Assembly (NCBI RefSeq): GCF_000308595.1
Contig: NZ_BAGA01000145.1
Span: 62,001 to 126,000 of the forward strand
Length of the DNA: 64,000 bases
Origin: Nocardia higoensis NBRC 100133
Lineage (GTDB): Bacteria; Actinomycetota; Actinomycetes; Mycobacteriales; Mycobacteriaceae
Direction of reading: 5' to 3'
Below the pieces are notes generated by a model that saw only the letters and a program-made list of their open reading frames with translations, did no database searches and was not told the DNA's origin. The position numbers were made by a program, and so were the translations under genes. This document shows, piece after piece, positions 45,197-54,009 of this stretch (positions are counted from its first letter, which is position 1; every line of letters starts with the position of its first letter).

Positions 45197-46375
45197 GTGT
45201 ACGACTTCTGTGTGATCGGCGGCGGCATCGTCGGTGTCGCGACGGCTCACGAACTGCTGACCAGGAATCCCGGCGCGAGCGTGGTGCTGGTGGAGAAAGC
45301 CGACCGGCTCGGCGTCCACCAGACCGGGCACAACAGCGGCGTGATCCACTCCGGCATCTACTACGAGCCCGACAGTTTGAAGGCGCGACTGTGCCGCGCC
45401 GGTGCGCGCTGGACCACCGAATTCGCCCGTGCGCACGGCATCGAGCACCGGATCTGCGGCAAGCTGCTGGTGGCCACGGACGCGGCCGAACACGAACGGA
45501 TGCTGGCGCTGCACGCGCGCTCGATCACCAACGGCGTCGAGGTGGAACTGCTCGACGCGGCCGAATTGCGCAGGCGCGAGCCACATGTCACCGGCGTCGG
45601 TGCGCTGTTCGTGCCGAGCACCGGCATCGTGGACTACCGCGCGATCACCGAGGCGCTGGCCGGGCGGGTGCGCGCGCTGGGCGGGACGGTGGTGCTCGGC
45701 GCGCCGATCACCGCGATCACCGAGACCGACGAGCACGTCACCGTCGAAGGCCCGGCCGGTCGGTGGACGGCGCGCACCCTGGTGGTGTGCGCGGGCCTGC
45801 AGGCCGACCGGATGGCCCGGCTCGCCGGGCTCGAGGTCGGCCTGCGCATCGTTCCGTTCCGCGGCGAGTACTACCAATTGCCCCCGGAGCGAGCGAATCT
45901 GGTGAGCACGCTGATCTATCCGATCCCCGATCCGAGCCTGCCGTTCCTCGGAGTGCACCTGAGCCCCACGGTCGACGGCGCGCTCACCGTCGGCCCGAAC
46001 GCGGTGCTCGGCCTCGCGCGCGAGGGATACCGCAAGGGCAGCGTCGACCGGCGCGATCTGCTGGACATCATCACCTTCCCCGGCATGCGGCGAGTGGCCA
46101 GGACCCATCTGCGCACGGGCGCAAGGGAGTTGCGCAACTCGCTGTTCAAGCGGGGCTATCTCGCGGAGTGCCGCAAGTACTGCCCGCAACTCACCACGGC
46201 CGACCTGCGGCCGCGCCCGGCCGGCATCCGAGCGCAAGCGGTCTTGCCGGACGGCACGCTGGCGCACGATTTCCTGATCGAGCGCACCCCGCGCTCGATT
46301 CACGTGCTCAACGCGCCGTCGCCCGCGGCGACCTCGGCGGTTCCGATCGCGGAGTACATCGTCGACCAGCTCTGA
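45197..46375 (+). CDS. lhgO: L-2-hydroxyglutarate oxidase
   Basis: 392 residues from GTG (VYDFCVI). FAD-binding GGGIVG at 8-13. The LhgO signatures QTGHNSGVIHSGIYYEPDSLKARLC, STGIVDYRAI, PFRGEYYQLP, FLGVHLSPTVDGALTVGPNA and PRPAGIRAQAV are all present. It oxidises L-2-hydroxyglutarate to 2-oxoglutarate and feeds electrons to the quinone pool or O2. The enzyme for the D-isomer may be encoded 15 kb upstream (YdiJ-like protein). Confidence 0.93.
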   Translation: MYDFCVIGGGIVGVATAHELLTRNPGASVVLVEKADRLGVHQTGHNSGVIHSGIYYEPDSLKARLCRAGARWTTEFARAHGIEHRICGKLLVATDAAEHERMLALHARSITNGVEVELLDAAELRRREPHVTGVGALFVPSTGIVDYRAITEALAGRVRALGGTVVLGAPITAITETDEHVTVEGPAGRWTARTLVVCAGLQADRMARLAGLEVGLRIVPFRGEYYQLPPERANLVSTLIYPIPDPSLPFLGVHLSPTVDGALTVGPNAVLGLAREGYRKGSVDRRDLLDIITFPGMRRVARTHLRTGARELRNSLFKRGYLAECRKYCPQLTTADLRPRPAGIRAQAVLPDGTLAHDFLIERTPRSIHVLNAPSPAATSAVPIAEYIVDQL

Positions 46376-46500
46376 ACAAGGAACGCCCCGTTGCGAATCG
46401 GTGCCGCCCGGCTCCGAAACGCCGAATATTCCCGATCAACCTCTCGAATAAAGAGGACTGCTGTAGTACTTTTGTCGCAGCTGTGGATCAGGGAGGGCCT

Positions 46501-46974
46501 ATGGGCCACATCAAGTACGCGAGCGATGTCGGCGCACCCGTCGAGGTCGCCTTCACCTACACCGACAACCACCTGTTCGTGCCGGACTGGATGTTCGGCG
46601 TCAGTGCCTTCGAGCCGATCGGAGACGCCGATCAGGGCATCGGTGCGGTTTTCGCGGCCACCACGCGCCTGATCCTGCGACCGAAGCGGATCACCTGCGA
46701 GATCACCGAACACCGGCGCAATGCCGTGCTGGCCTACACGCTGCGTGGACGGCGCCTGCGCGGGACCCTGACGCTGCGTTTCGACCCGCTGGGTTACGGC
46801 CGCTCGGTGCTGACCTCGGAAGCCCGCTACGACGACCCGCGCGGGCTGATGGGCCGGATGAGCGCCGGACTCGTCGACGCGGCTGTGCGCCGGGCGGTGC
46901 GGCGCACCGAGGCCCAGTTACGAAGAGAGATCGAAGAGTTCCACGGGACCGATCTTGTCGGGCGGATCGCATAG
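46501..46974 (+). CDS. SRPBCC-family (START-like) protein
   Basis: 157 residues after GGGAGG. The SRPBCC helix-grip fold is suggested by ASDVGAPVEVAFTYTDNHLFVPDWMFGV near the start and RFDPLGYGRSVLTSEARYD in the middle, with a long C-terminal helix. Such proteins bind hydrophobic ligands or are polyketide-cyclase-like. Ligand unknown. It is 10 nt before ribonuclease H. Confidence 0.85.
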   Translation: MGHIKYASDVGAPVEVAFTYTDNHLFVPDWMFGVSAFEPIGDADQGIGAVFAATTRLILRPKRITCEITEHRRNAVLAYTLRGRRLRGTLTLRFDPLGYGRSVLTSEARYDDPRGLMGRMSAGLVDAAVRRAVRRTEAQLRREIEEFHGTDLVGRIA

Positions 46975-46984
46975 AGTGCCCGCC

Positions 46985-47530
46985 ATGATCATCGTGAGCA
47001 CCGACGGCTCGTGTCTGCGCAACCCCGGCGGCGCGATCGGCTGGGCGTGGGTCGATCATCAGGGCGGCGGCAGCGACAGCGGCGGAGCGCCCTCCGGCAC
47101 CAATCAGATCGCCGAACTACGTGCCGTGCTCGAGGCGATCCTCGCCCACCCCGGCGAGGAGCACCTGCTGATCGAGAGCGACTCGCTCTACGCCATCAAG
47201 TGCTCCTCGGAGTGGATCCACGGCTGGCGCAACAACGGCTGGCGCACCTCCAACGGCAACCCGGTCAAGAACGCCGAGCTGATCGCCGGGATCGACCGGG
47301 CCATCGCCGGCCGGCCGGGACCGGTCCGGTTCCGGTGGGTGCGCGGTCATGTCGGCAACTACTTCAACGAACGCGCCGACGCGCTGGCAGGCGAGGCGGC
47401 CAGGCGCGCGGCGGCAGCTCCGGGAGAGGCTCCGCGCGAAGACGTCGCGCCTGTCGTGGCCACGCCGGCCCAAGCGCCGGTCACGGGGAAGGTGGTCACG
47501 GCGGGTCCGCAGGCACTGACCCTGTTCTGA
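46985..47530 (+). CDS. rnhA: Ribonuclease HI
   Basis: 181 residues. Catalytic residues Asp7 (STDGSC), Glu44 (AELRA), Asp66 (ESDSLYAI) and Asp132 (NERADALA), with the flexible His122 in RGHVGN. It cleaves RNA in RNA/DNA hybrids. An Ala/Pro-rich C-terminal tail (from about 140) is dispensable-looking. SD is poor, but the gene is only 10 nt after the SRPBCC stop. Confidence 0.94.
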   Translation: MIIVSTDGSCLRNPGGAIGWAWVDHQGGGSDSGGAPSGTNQIAELRAVLEAILAHPGEEHLLIESDSLYAIKCSSEWIHGWRNNGWRTSNGNPVKNAELIAGIDRAIAGRPGPVRFRWVRGHVGNYFNERADALAGEAARRAAAAPGEAPREDVAPVVATPAQAPVTGKVVTAGPQALTLF

Positions 47531-47563
47531 CCCGCGCGCGGCGCGCGAAGTCCACGGAGAAAG

Positions 47564-47602
47564 GCCTCCGGCGGTGGAGACACAGATCCCACCGCCGGAG
47601 GC
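47564..47602. terminator. Bidirectional hairpin between rnhA and the mce operon
   Basis: Perfect 14-bp arms (47564-47577 with 47589-47602) and an 11-nt loop in a 99-bp convergent gap. It closes both transcription units. Confidence 0.8.
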
Positions 47603-47629
47603 GTCTTCGCTATTCGATTGTGCGGGCGG

Positions 47630-48478
47630 TCAGTTGCCCGGAGCGGGCGCGGGCGCTTCCTCCGCCGGAGCGCCTTCTGCCGGAGCTCCCTCGGTGGGAG
47701 CGCCCTGGGCCGGGGCGGGCGTGCCGCCGGGCAGCGCGCCGCCGGAGCCCTTGAGCATCGGCGAATCCAGCTTGGCGACCTTCCACTTGCCGTCTTCGTT
47801 CTTCAGATCGGCGATCACCACGATGTACTGGCGATCCGGGGTCGGCTGGGTGAAGTTGGTGCGGAACTGGGTCATGGTGACCAGCACGGTCGCCTGCTCG
47901 GTGTCGCCGTTCTGGAAGCCGCACTGCACGTCGTCGACCCAGGACTTCACCTGCGCCTGCACCATCGCCTCCGACAGCGCCTGGCCGGCCTGATCGAATT
48001 CCTCGCGGAACTCACCGGTCGCGTTGTCCTTGACCTTGGTGAAGTAGCCCTCGAGGTCGTTGGCGTAGTCGTACTCCGAGACCGTGCGGCCGAAGTCGCA
48101 GGCCGCGCGGGTGGCGTCGTCGACGGCGGCCAGCTCGGCGCCGCGGCGATCGGCCTGCAGATAGAAGACCACCACGGCGGTGACCGCGGCGACCAGCAGG
48201 ATGCCCGCCACGAACGCGGCGATGATCGGCGCCATGCCCCGGCGCTTGCCGTCGTCGCCCGAGGGCGCGGGCGCGGCGCGGTCGGCCGTCGCGGCGGGCT
48301 CGGCCTTCGCGATCGAGACCTTCTCGGTCTCGTCCCCGGCCTCGGTCGACGCGGCCTTCTTCACCACGACCGTCTCCGCGTCGCGATCGGCGGATGCTTC
48401 CTTGTCGGGCACGACGGTCTCGTCATCGGTGCCCTTGGCGCCCTTGTCGTCGGTGTTGTCGGCGTTGTCGGTGGCCAT
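47630..48478 (-). CDS. Mce-associated membrane protein (Mam-type)
   Basis: 282 residues. A long acidic, disordered cytoplasmic N-terminus (about 1-80) precedes one membrane segment (about 83-105) and an extracytoplasmic domain with CDFGRTVSEYDYANDLEGYFTKVKDNATGEFREEF and DVQCGFQNG, the pattern of Mce-associated proteins (DUF3349-related or Mam). A Pro/Glu/Ala tail ends it. It is the last gene of the mce operon, 132 nt after mceF. Mam proteins stabilise Mce complexes. Confidence 0.87.
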   Translation of the reverse strand: MATDNADNTDDKGAKGTDDETVVPDKEASADRDAETVVVKKAASTEAGDETEKVSIAKAEPAATADRAAPAPSGDDGKRRGMAPIIAAFVAGILLVAAVTAVVVFYLQADRRGAELAAVDDATRAACDFGRTVSEYDYANDLEGYFTKVKDNATGEFREEFDQAGQALSEAMVQAQVKSWVDDVQCGFQNGDTEQATVLVTMTQFRTNFTQPTPDRQYIVVIADLKNEDGKWKVAKLDSPMLKGSGGALPGGTPAPAQGAPTEGAPAEGAPAEEAPAPAPGN

Positions 48479-48610
48479 CGATGGATACCTGCACTTTCCC
48501 GGCGCGTGAACGCACCGATCGGGTGGCCGGTCGCACCAGTAGAGAGCTTCCGTGCCCGTTCTGTCGGCGAGTATGCCGGGCCGAGGTGAACACCCACGGC
48601 CCGGGTCGAC

Positions 48611-49774
48611 TCACTTGATCGGCGGGAGGGTCCGCTCGTTCGGATCCACACCCGGCGGCATCTGCGCGCCGTTGTTCGGCACATTCGGGCGAGGCGCGTT
48701 GGCCGCGCCGCGGATCTGCTGTCCCGGAGGCGGATTCACGCAGTAGTTCCACTTCGGGATGGCGCCGTCCTGCACCACCTCGTTGCGGTACACCGGGGTG
48801 TCGTAGGTGCAGAAGGGGCGCGGCCAGATGTCGATCATGGCGCGGAACTCGCCGTTGACCGCGGGCACGCCGAGCGCCTCGACACCGACCGCCAGCGACG
48901 GGAACAGCGCCCGCAGCGCGGGCAGCCGCAACTGGGCCGCCCTGGTGATGGCAACGAAGTTGGTGACCAGACTGGTCATCGGATCGGTGGTGGTGTCGAG
49001 CACCGCGCCGAGCCGGGCGAGCTGCGCCGGCGCCTGCTCGAGCACCCGCTGCACCTCGGCATTGGCGTTGTCGAACTGTTCGAACAGTACGCCGGAATTG
49101 GCCGTCAAGGTCGCCAGGTCCGGCTGCGCGTGCGAGGTCGTATCGGCGATCGTGCGCAGGTTGGTGATCAGATTGGTGGTCTGCGGCAGCAGCGAATCCA
49201 GGCCCGCGGTGACCAGCGAGATGCCGTTGATCAAGCCGCGCAGCTGATCCGGGCCGGCGCTGAGCGCGATATCCAGTTCGTTGAGGATCACGCTGAACTT
49301 GTCCGGATCGATCTGCGAGATCAGCGCACTGGAATTGTCGAGCACCGACCACACCGGCGTCGGAGTCGTGACCCGCGCGCTGTCGAACTCGATGACCGCG
49401 CCGTCGGCCAGATACGGTCCCTCTTCGGTGTTGGGCCGGAAATCGATGTACTGCTCGCCGGCGCCCGACAGCGCCTGCACCGAAACCAGTGTGTCGACCG
49501 GGATCTCGTAACCGCTGTCGATACGGACCACGGCCGCGATCGCCTGGCCGCGATCGATCAGATCGATGGAATCGACCTTGCCGATGCGGAATCCGCGCAG
49601 GGTCGCGTCGTTGCCCGGCTGCAGACCGCCGGAGCGGTCCAGCTTCACGGTGACGGAATATTCCGAACGCAGCGGGTTGAACCGCATCACAGCCACGGCG
49701 AGATAGCTCGCGCCGACGACCAGTACCAGTAGCAGGCCCAGCGCCGAAAGCCATTGCGTGCGTGACAACTTCAT
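48611..49774 (-). CDS. mceF: Mce family protein MceF
   Basis: 387 residues from MKLSRTQ. One N-terminal membrane segment (about 7-27) is followed by the MlaD/Mce domain (about 37-115, with VKLDRSGGLQPGNDATLRGFRIGKVDSIDL) and a long helical region, then the PFCTYDTPVYRN segment and a Pro-rich end. Its ATG overlaps the stop of mceE by 4 nt. Mce proteins form hexameric tubes for lipid or sterol import. Confidence 0.93.
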   Translation of the reverse strand: MKLSRTQWLSALGLLLVLVVGASYLAVAVMRFNPLRSEYSVTVKLDRSGGLQPGNDATLRGFRIGKVDSIDLIDRGQAIAAVVRIDSGYEIPVDTLVSVQALSGAGEQYIDFRPNTEEGPYLADGAVIEFDSARVTTPTPVWSVLDNSSALISQIDPDKFSVILNELDIALSAGPDQLRGLINGISLVTAGLDSLLPQTTNLITNLRTIADTTSHAQPDLATLTANSGVLFEQFDNANAEVQRVLEQAPAQLARLGAVLDTTTDPMTSLVTNFVAITRAAQLRLPALRALFPSLAVGVEALGVPAVNGEFRAMIDIWPRPFCTYDTPVYRNEVVQDGAIPKWNYCVNPPPGQQIRGAANAPRPNVPNNGAQMPPGVDPNERTLPPIK

Positions 49775-50874
49775 CGTTGTCCCCCTTCGACCCGGTTCTG
49801 CACCAGTTGCAGCACCTGCAGGATGCTGCCGGTGAAGTCGGCGACGTCGTTGAGGTCCCACAGGCCGGCGTAGGCGGGGTCGGTCAGCGCGCTCACGTCC
49901 AGGTTCGTCGCCGTCGCGTAGACCGAGAAGCTGCGACCGCGGAAGGTGGCGTCCACCTTCGGGCGGATCTCGTGCATGCGATCGAGCATGACCTCGAACT
50001 CGCTGCCGGTCGCCGCCAGCGCGTTCATCAGTTCGTGCGTGCTGTTGAGCAGGTTCTCCAGCTGCGCGGTGGAGGTGACCGAGTAGTCCCCGATCGCCGC
50101 GCTCGCCGTCGAGAGCTTGGTCAGCAGTTCGCCGATGGCCTGGTTGTTCTCGGCGATGGCGCCGATCATCTGCGGCAGCGTGTCGGCGACCTCGCCGAGT
50201 TCGGCCCGCCTGCTCTCCAGCGTGCCCGCCAGCGCGTGGAACTGGTCGAGCGTGGCATCCACCTGCGCGGAGTTGGCGTTGAGGCTGCCGACCACGCCGG
50301 TCAGCTCGGTGATCAGATGAGCCACCTGATCGCCGCGGCCACCGACGATGGAATCGAGTTCCGAGCCGATCTTGGACAGCGCCGCGACGCCGCCGCCGTT
50401 GAACAGCAGCGACACCGAGATCAGCAACTGCTCCACGGTGGCGCCCGCGGAGGTCTGCTCCAGGGTGAGCGTGTCACCGTCGGACAACATGGCCGCGCCG
50501 GGCTCGGCGACCGGCTTGGAGACCGCGACGAACACGTCGCCAAGCGGCGTCGCCTGGCGCAGTTCGGCGGTGCTGCCCTTGGGCAGTTCGATCTCGCTGT
50601 CGATGGTCAGATCGACGATCGCCTGGAAGTTCTTGGTCTTGATGTTGGTGACCACGCCGACATCGGAGCCGCCGATCTTGACCTTGGCCTGATCGGGCAG
50701 ATTCAGCGCGTTCTCGAACACCGCGTGCAGGGTGTAGGTGTCCGCGGCCTGCCCGGGCTTGGGCAGCGGCAGATCCTCCACCGTGAAGCTGCATCCCGAG
50801 GTGATGCCGACTCCCGCGACCGCGGCCAGGGCGACCAGCGCCCGGCGTGCCTTGTTGCTCATTCGGTTCGTCAT
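49771..50874 (-). CDS. mceE: Mce family lipoprotein MceE
   Basis: 367 residues from MTNRMS. A lipoprotein signal ends ITSGC with lipidated Cys28. The Mce domain (about 45-125, with VFENALNLPDQAKVKIGGSDVGVVTNI) is followed by a helical stretch. The start overlaps the mceD stop by 4 nt. This is the LprK-type position of the operon. Confidence 0.93.
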   Translation of the reverse strand: MTNRMSNKARRALVALAAVAGVGITSGCSFTVEDLPLPKPGQAADTYTLHAVFENALNLPDQAKVKIGGSDVGVVTNIKTKNFQAIVDLTIDSEIELPKGSTAELRQATPLGDVFVAVSKPVAEPGAAMLSDGDTLTLEQTSAGATVEQLLISVSLLFNGGGVAALSKIGSELDSIVGGRGDQVAHLITELTGVVGSLNANSAQVDATLDQFHALAGTLESRRAELGEVADTLPQMIGAIAENNQAIGELLTKLSTASAAIGDYSVTSTAQLENLLNSTHELMNALAATGSEFEVMLDRMHEIRPKVDATFRGRSFSVYATATNLDVSALTDPAYAGLWDLNDVADFTGSILQVLQLVQNRVEGGQR

Positions 50875-51974
50875 TTCGTCAGTCCGAGCAGTGCGGCGGT
50901 GAGCCCGTAGTCCGGGCCCATGTCCTGCACATTGCCGGTGCGGCAACCGTCTTCGCGCATCTGCAGCCGTTCGCAGAACAGGCTGACGATCTCGCCGTTG
51001 AGGAAGGTGCCGATGGCCGCGTTCAGGCGCACCCACTGATGCTCCCGGCTCACGATCCGGTCGATGTTCTGCAGCGCGAGCGGAGCCACGTCCACGACCT
51101 CGGTGACGCCGTAGGCGTTGTCGCGCAACTGCTGGGTCACGTTGGTCAGGCCGGTCAGGGTGCCCTGCAGTTCCCCCTGGTAGTCGCCCAGGGTGGTGGA
51201 GGTGTTGGCCAGGAAGGCGTTGAGCTGGTCCAGCGTCGCCTGCAGGCCGGGCGCCTGGTCGGCGAGCAGGCCGGTCATCTGGGTGACCCGGTTGCTGAAA
51301 TCGCGCACCGACTGGTCGTTGTCGGCCAGCATGGTGGTCAGCTCGTTGAGACGCACGATGATATTGGAGATGGCGTCCTTGTTGTCCACGCCGACCTTCA
51401 GCGCACCGGAGAGCGCGTCGAGGGTGTCGCGGATCCGCGCCCCGTTGCCGTCGAGCATCGGGTAGAGCACCCGGCCCGACAGCGGCCCGACCCCCTCGGA
51501 GCCCTCCTTCGGCGCGAGGGCGGCGGCGAACTGATCGATGGTCTTGATCAGGGTGTCCAGCTCGACCGGGGTGCGGGTGCGGGCCAGGGGCAGGTGCGAG
51601 CCGTCGGCCAGTTCCTCGCCACCGGTGTAGACCGGGGTGAGCTCGATGTGCCGGTCGGTGACGATCGAGGGCGAGATGATCGCGGCCTCGGCGTCCTCGG
51701 GGATCTTCACATCGGAGTCGATCGACAGGTGCACCTCGACGAGAGTGCCCTTGGGCACGATCTTCTCGACGGTGCCGACCTCGAGCCCGAGCACCGTCAC
51801 CGGATTGCCCACGAAGATGCCCGCGATGTTCTGGAAGTCGGCGGTGATCCGGGTGTCGGCCGACGGATTCACCGCGTCCGGTAGCAGCGAGCAGCTGCCG
51901 AGGGAGAGCGCGGCGACACCGATCACCGCGGCCTTGACCGCGTGCCGGAGTTTCGCCGTGGTGGCGGTTTTCAT
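50871..51974 (-). CDS. mceD: Mce family protein MceD with lipobox
   Basis: 367 residues from MKTATT. The signal ends LSLGSC with Cys28, so it is a lipoprotein at the mceD position too. Mce domain about 45-130 (ADFQNIAGIFVGNPVTVLGLEVGTVEKI), helical region after it. The two lipoprotein Mce genes are adjacent and equal in length, which suggests duplication. Start shares one base with the preceding stop (TGATG). Confidence 0.9.
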   Translation of the reverse strand: MKTATTAKLRHAVKAAVIGVAALSLGSCSLLPDAVNPSADTRITADFQNIAGIFVGNPVTVLGLEVGTVEKIVPKGTLVEVHLSIDSDVKIPEDAEAAIISPSIVTDRHIELTPVYTGGEELADGSHLPLARTRTPVELDTLIKTIDQFAAALAPKEGSEGVGPLSGRVLYPMLDGNGARIRDTLDALSGALKVGVDNKDAISNIIVRLNELTTMLADNDQSVRDFSNRVTQMTGLLADQAPGLQATLDQLNAFLANTSTTLGDYQGELQGTLTGLTNVTQQLRDNAYGVTEVVDVAPLALQNIDRIVSREHQWVRLNAAIGTFLNGEIVSLFCERLQMREDGCRTGNVQDMGPDYGLTAALLGLTK

Positions 51975-52972
51975 CACTGGCACCCCTCGATGACTTGGAC
52001 GAAGCACAACCAGTTGTCCGGGAACAGCCACGGCACCGCGACCACGCCGTACGGACCGCTGCCACCCCACGAGTTGGACAGGTAGCGGACCGACGGCGGC
52101 ATGATGGACAGCATCCGGTCCAGGTTGTCCTTGTTCTTCTGCAGGCCCTCGGCCATGGTGTTCAGCTGCGCGAGGGTCGGGCCGAGCTGGTCGTTGTTCT
52201 GCGCGCCGATCTCCTCGAGCTGACGCGACAGGGTCGCGACGTTGTCGAGCAACTGACGCAGCAGGTCCTGGCGTTCCATCACCCGGTTGGCGATGGCCTC
52301 GCCCTGGGTGATCACCAGCAGCACGCTGTTGCGGTTGTCGGCCAGGATCTCGGTGACCCGGTCCATGTCCTTCAGCAGCTGGTCGACCTGCTCACGCCTG
52401 GTGTCGATGGTCTTGGCCAGCGCGCCGACGCTGTCGAGCGCCTGCGCGGTCAGCGCCGGGGTGTCGCCGAACTGCTCGTTGATCACGTTCAGGGATTCGG
52501 CCAGCTGTTCGGTGTTCAGTGCCTCGAACTTCGGCGTGCCGATCTGCACCACATCGGCCAGATCGTAGGGAACGGAGGTGTTGGACAGCGAAATGCGCCC
52601 GCCGGGCAGACCCGAGCCGTCACCGGGCTTCAGATCGACGTAGCGGGCGCCGAGCAGCGTCGCCATCTTGATCGAGGCGCCGGCGTCGGGGCCGAGGTCG
52701 ACGCTCTTGTCGATGTTCAGCGTGAGCAGCACATGATCGCCCTCGAGCTTCGCACCCGCCACAGTGCCGACCGGGACGCCCGCCGCGTTCACCCGGTCGC
52801 CGACCCTGATGCCCGCGGCCTGCACGAACTCGGCCTCGATCTCCTGCTGGCCGACGCCGAGCAGACGGAACACGCTGGCCACCGCGAGCAGGGCCACCAC
52901 GACGACGGCACCGATGATGCCGAGCCAGAAGTGCCGGTTGCCGTCGAAGCGGCGTTTCATCTTCGCGATCAT
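51974..52972 (-). CDS. mceC: Mce family protein MceC
   Basis: 332 residues from MIAKMKRRF. Membrane segment about 14-35. Mce domain about 45-120 with FVQAAGIRVGDRVNAAGVPVGTVAGAKL. Helical remainder with Asn/Gln-rich heptads. The C-terminal end carries WLCFVQVIEGCQ. Overlaps mceB stop by 4 nt. Confidence 0.93.
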   Translation of the reverse strand: MIAKMKRRFDGNRHFWLGIIGAVVVVALLAVASVFRLLGVGQQEIEAEFVQAAGIRVGDRVNAAGVPVGTVAGAKLEGDHVLLTLNIDKSVDLGPDAGASIKMATLLGARYVDLKPGDGSGLPGGRISLSNTSVPYDLADVVQIGTPKFEALNTEQLAESLNVINEQFGDTPALTAQALDSVGALAKTIDTRREQVDQLLKDMDRVTEILADNRNSVLLVITQGEAIANRVMERQDLLRQLLDNVATLSRQLEEIGAQNNDQLGPTLAQLNTMAEGLQKNKDNLDRMLSIMPPSVRYLSNSWGGSGPYGVVAVPWLFPDNWLCFVQVIEGCQ

Positions 52973-54009
52973 GGTCCACACACCGCCGAATGGGAGTTGC
53001 CGCCGATCTGCGAGAACAGGCCGCGCGGGAAGAGCACACCGTAGAGGGACAGGTCCAGGCCGCACAGATAGGCGTTCGCGTAGGCGCCCTCGGATGTGTG
53101 CCGGCCGGCCGCCGCGAGCAGGCTGGGCACGTCGACCGCCGCCTGGTCGAGCTTGGCGCCGTTGTAGAGCAGCATGGTCAGCGCCGCGGTGGTCGAGTTC
53201 TGCGCCAGCTGCAGGCCGGGCTCGATGCGACCGACCATGGCGACCAGATCGGTGGTCGCGGCGGTGATCGTCTCGGTGGAGCCGAGCAGGGACTGGCCCT
53301 GGTCGTAGAGACCGCCGATGAGCGCCCTGGTCTGGGTCACCAGCGTCTCGAGCTCCTCGCCGCGGTTGGCCAGACCCGACATCACCCCGGAGAGATTGGC
53401 GATGACATCGGACAGGATCGCGTCGCGGCGCTGGAAATCGGTCGCCAGCTGGGCGGCCTGGACGATGAAGGAACTCAGCGACACGTTGTCGCCCTGCAGG
53501 GCCAGGATGATCGTCTCCGACAGGCGGTTGACCTGCTCGGGCTGCAGCACCTGGAACAACGGCTGGAATCCGTTGAGCAGAGCGGAGATGTCGAAGGAGG
53601 GCTCGGTGCGCTCCACCGGGATGGTGCCCTTGTTCTCCAGCGGCGCGGGCGAGGCCTCCTGGCCGGGTTCGAGCGCCACATAACGCTGACCGATCAGGTT
53701 CTGGTACCGCACCAGCGCCTTGGTGTCCTCGTAGATCGTCTGGTCACGCTGCACGACGAAGGTGACCTCGGCGACGGACTCGTTGTTCTCGTCGCGGACG
53801 AGCGCGATGTCGTCGACCTTGCCGACGCGCACGCCCGCCATCCGGACGTCGTCGCCCTCACGCAGGCCGAGCACATCGGTGAACACGGCCGTGTAGGTGT
53901 TGGTGCTGCCGGCGACGGTGCGCGCCAGGGTGTTCCAGACGACCACCGTCACCAGGATCGACACCAGCGCGAAGATACTGAAGCCGATCAGCGGTTTGCG
54001 GATGCTCAT
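52969..54009 (-). CDS. mceB: Mce family protein MceB
   Basis: 346 residues from MSIRKPL. Membrane segment about 7-27. Mce domain about 37-120 (FTDVLGLREGDDVRMAGVRVGKVDDIAL, then RYQNLIGQRYVALEPG). The C-terminal end has AYLCGLDLSLYGV and a final Cys. ATGA overlap with mceA. Confidence 0.93.
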   Translation of the reverse strand: MSIRKPLIGFSIFALVSILVTVVVWNTLARTVAGSTNTYTAVFTDVLGLREGDDVRMAGVRVGKVDDIALVRDENNESVAEVTFVVQRDQTIYEDTKALVRYQNLIGQRYVALEPGQEASPAPLENKGTIPVERTEPSFDISALLNGFQPLFQVLQPEQVNRLSETIILALQGDNVSLSSFIVQAAQLATDFQRRDAILSDVIANLSGVMSGLANRGEELETLVTQTRALIGGLYDQGQSLLGSTETITAATTDLVAMVGRIEPGLQLAQNSTTAALTMLLYNGAKLDQAAVDVPSLLAAAGRHTSEGAYANAYLCGLDLSLYGVLFPRGLFSQIGGNSHSAVCGP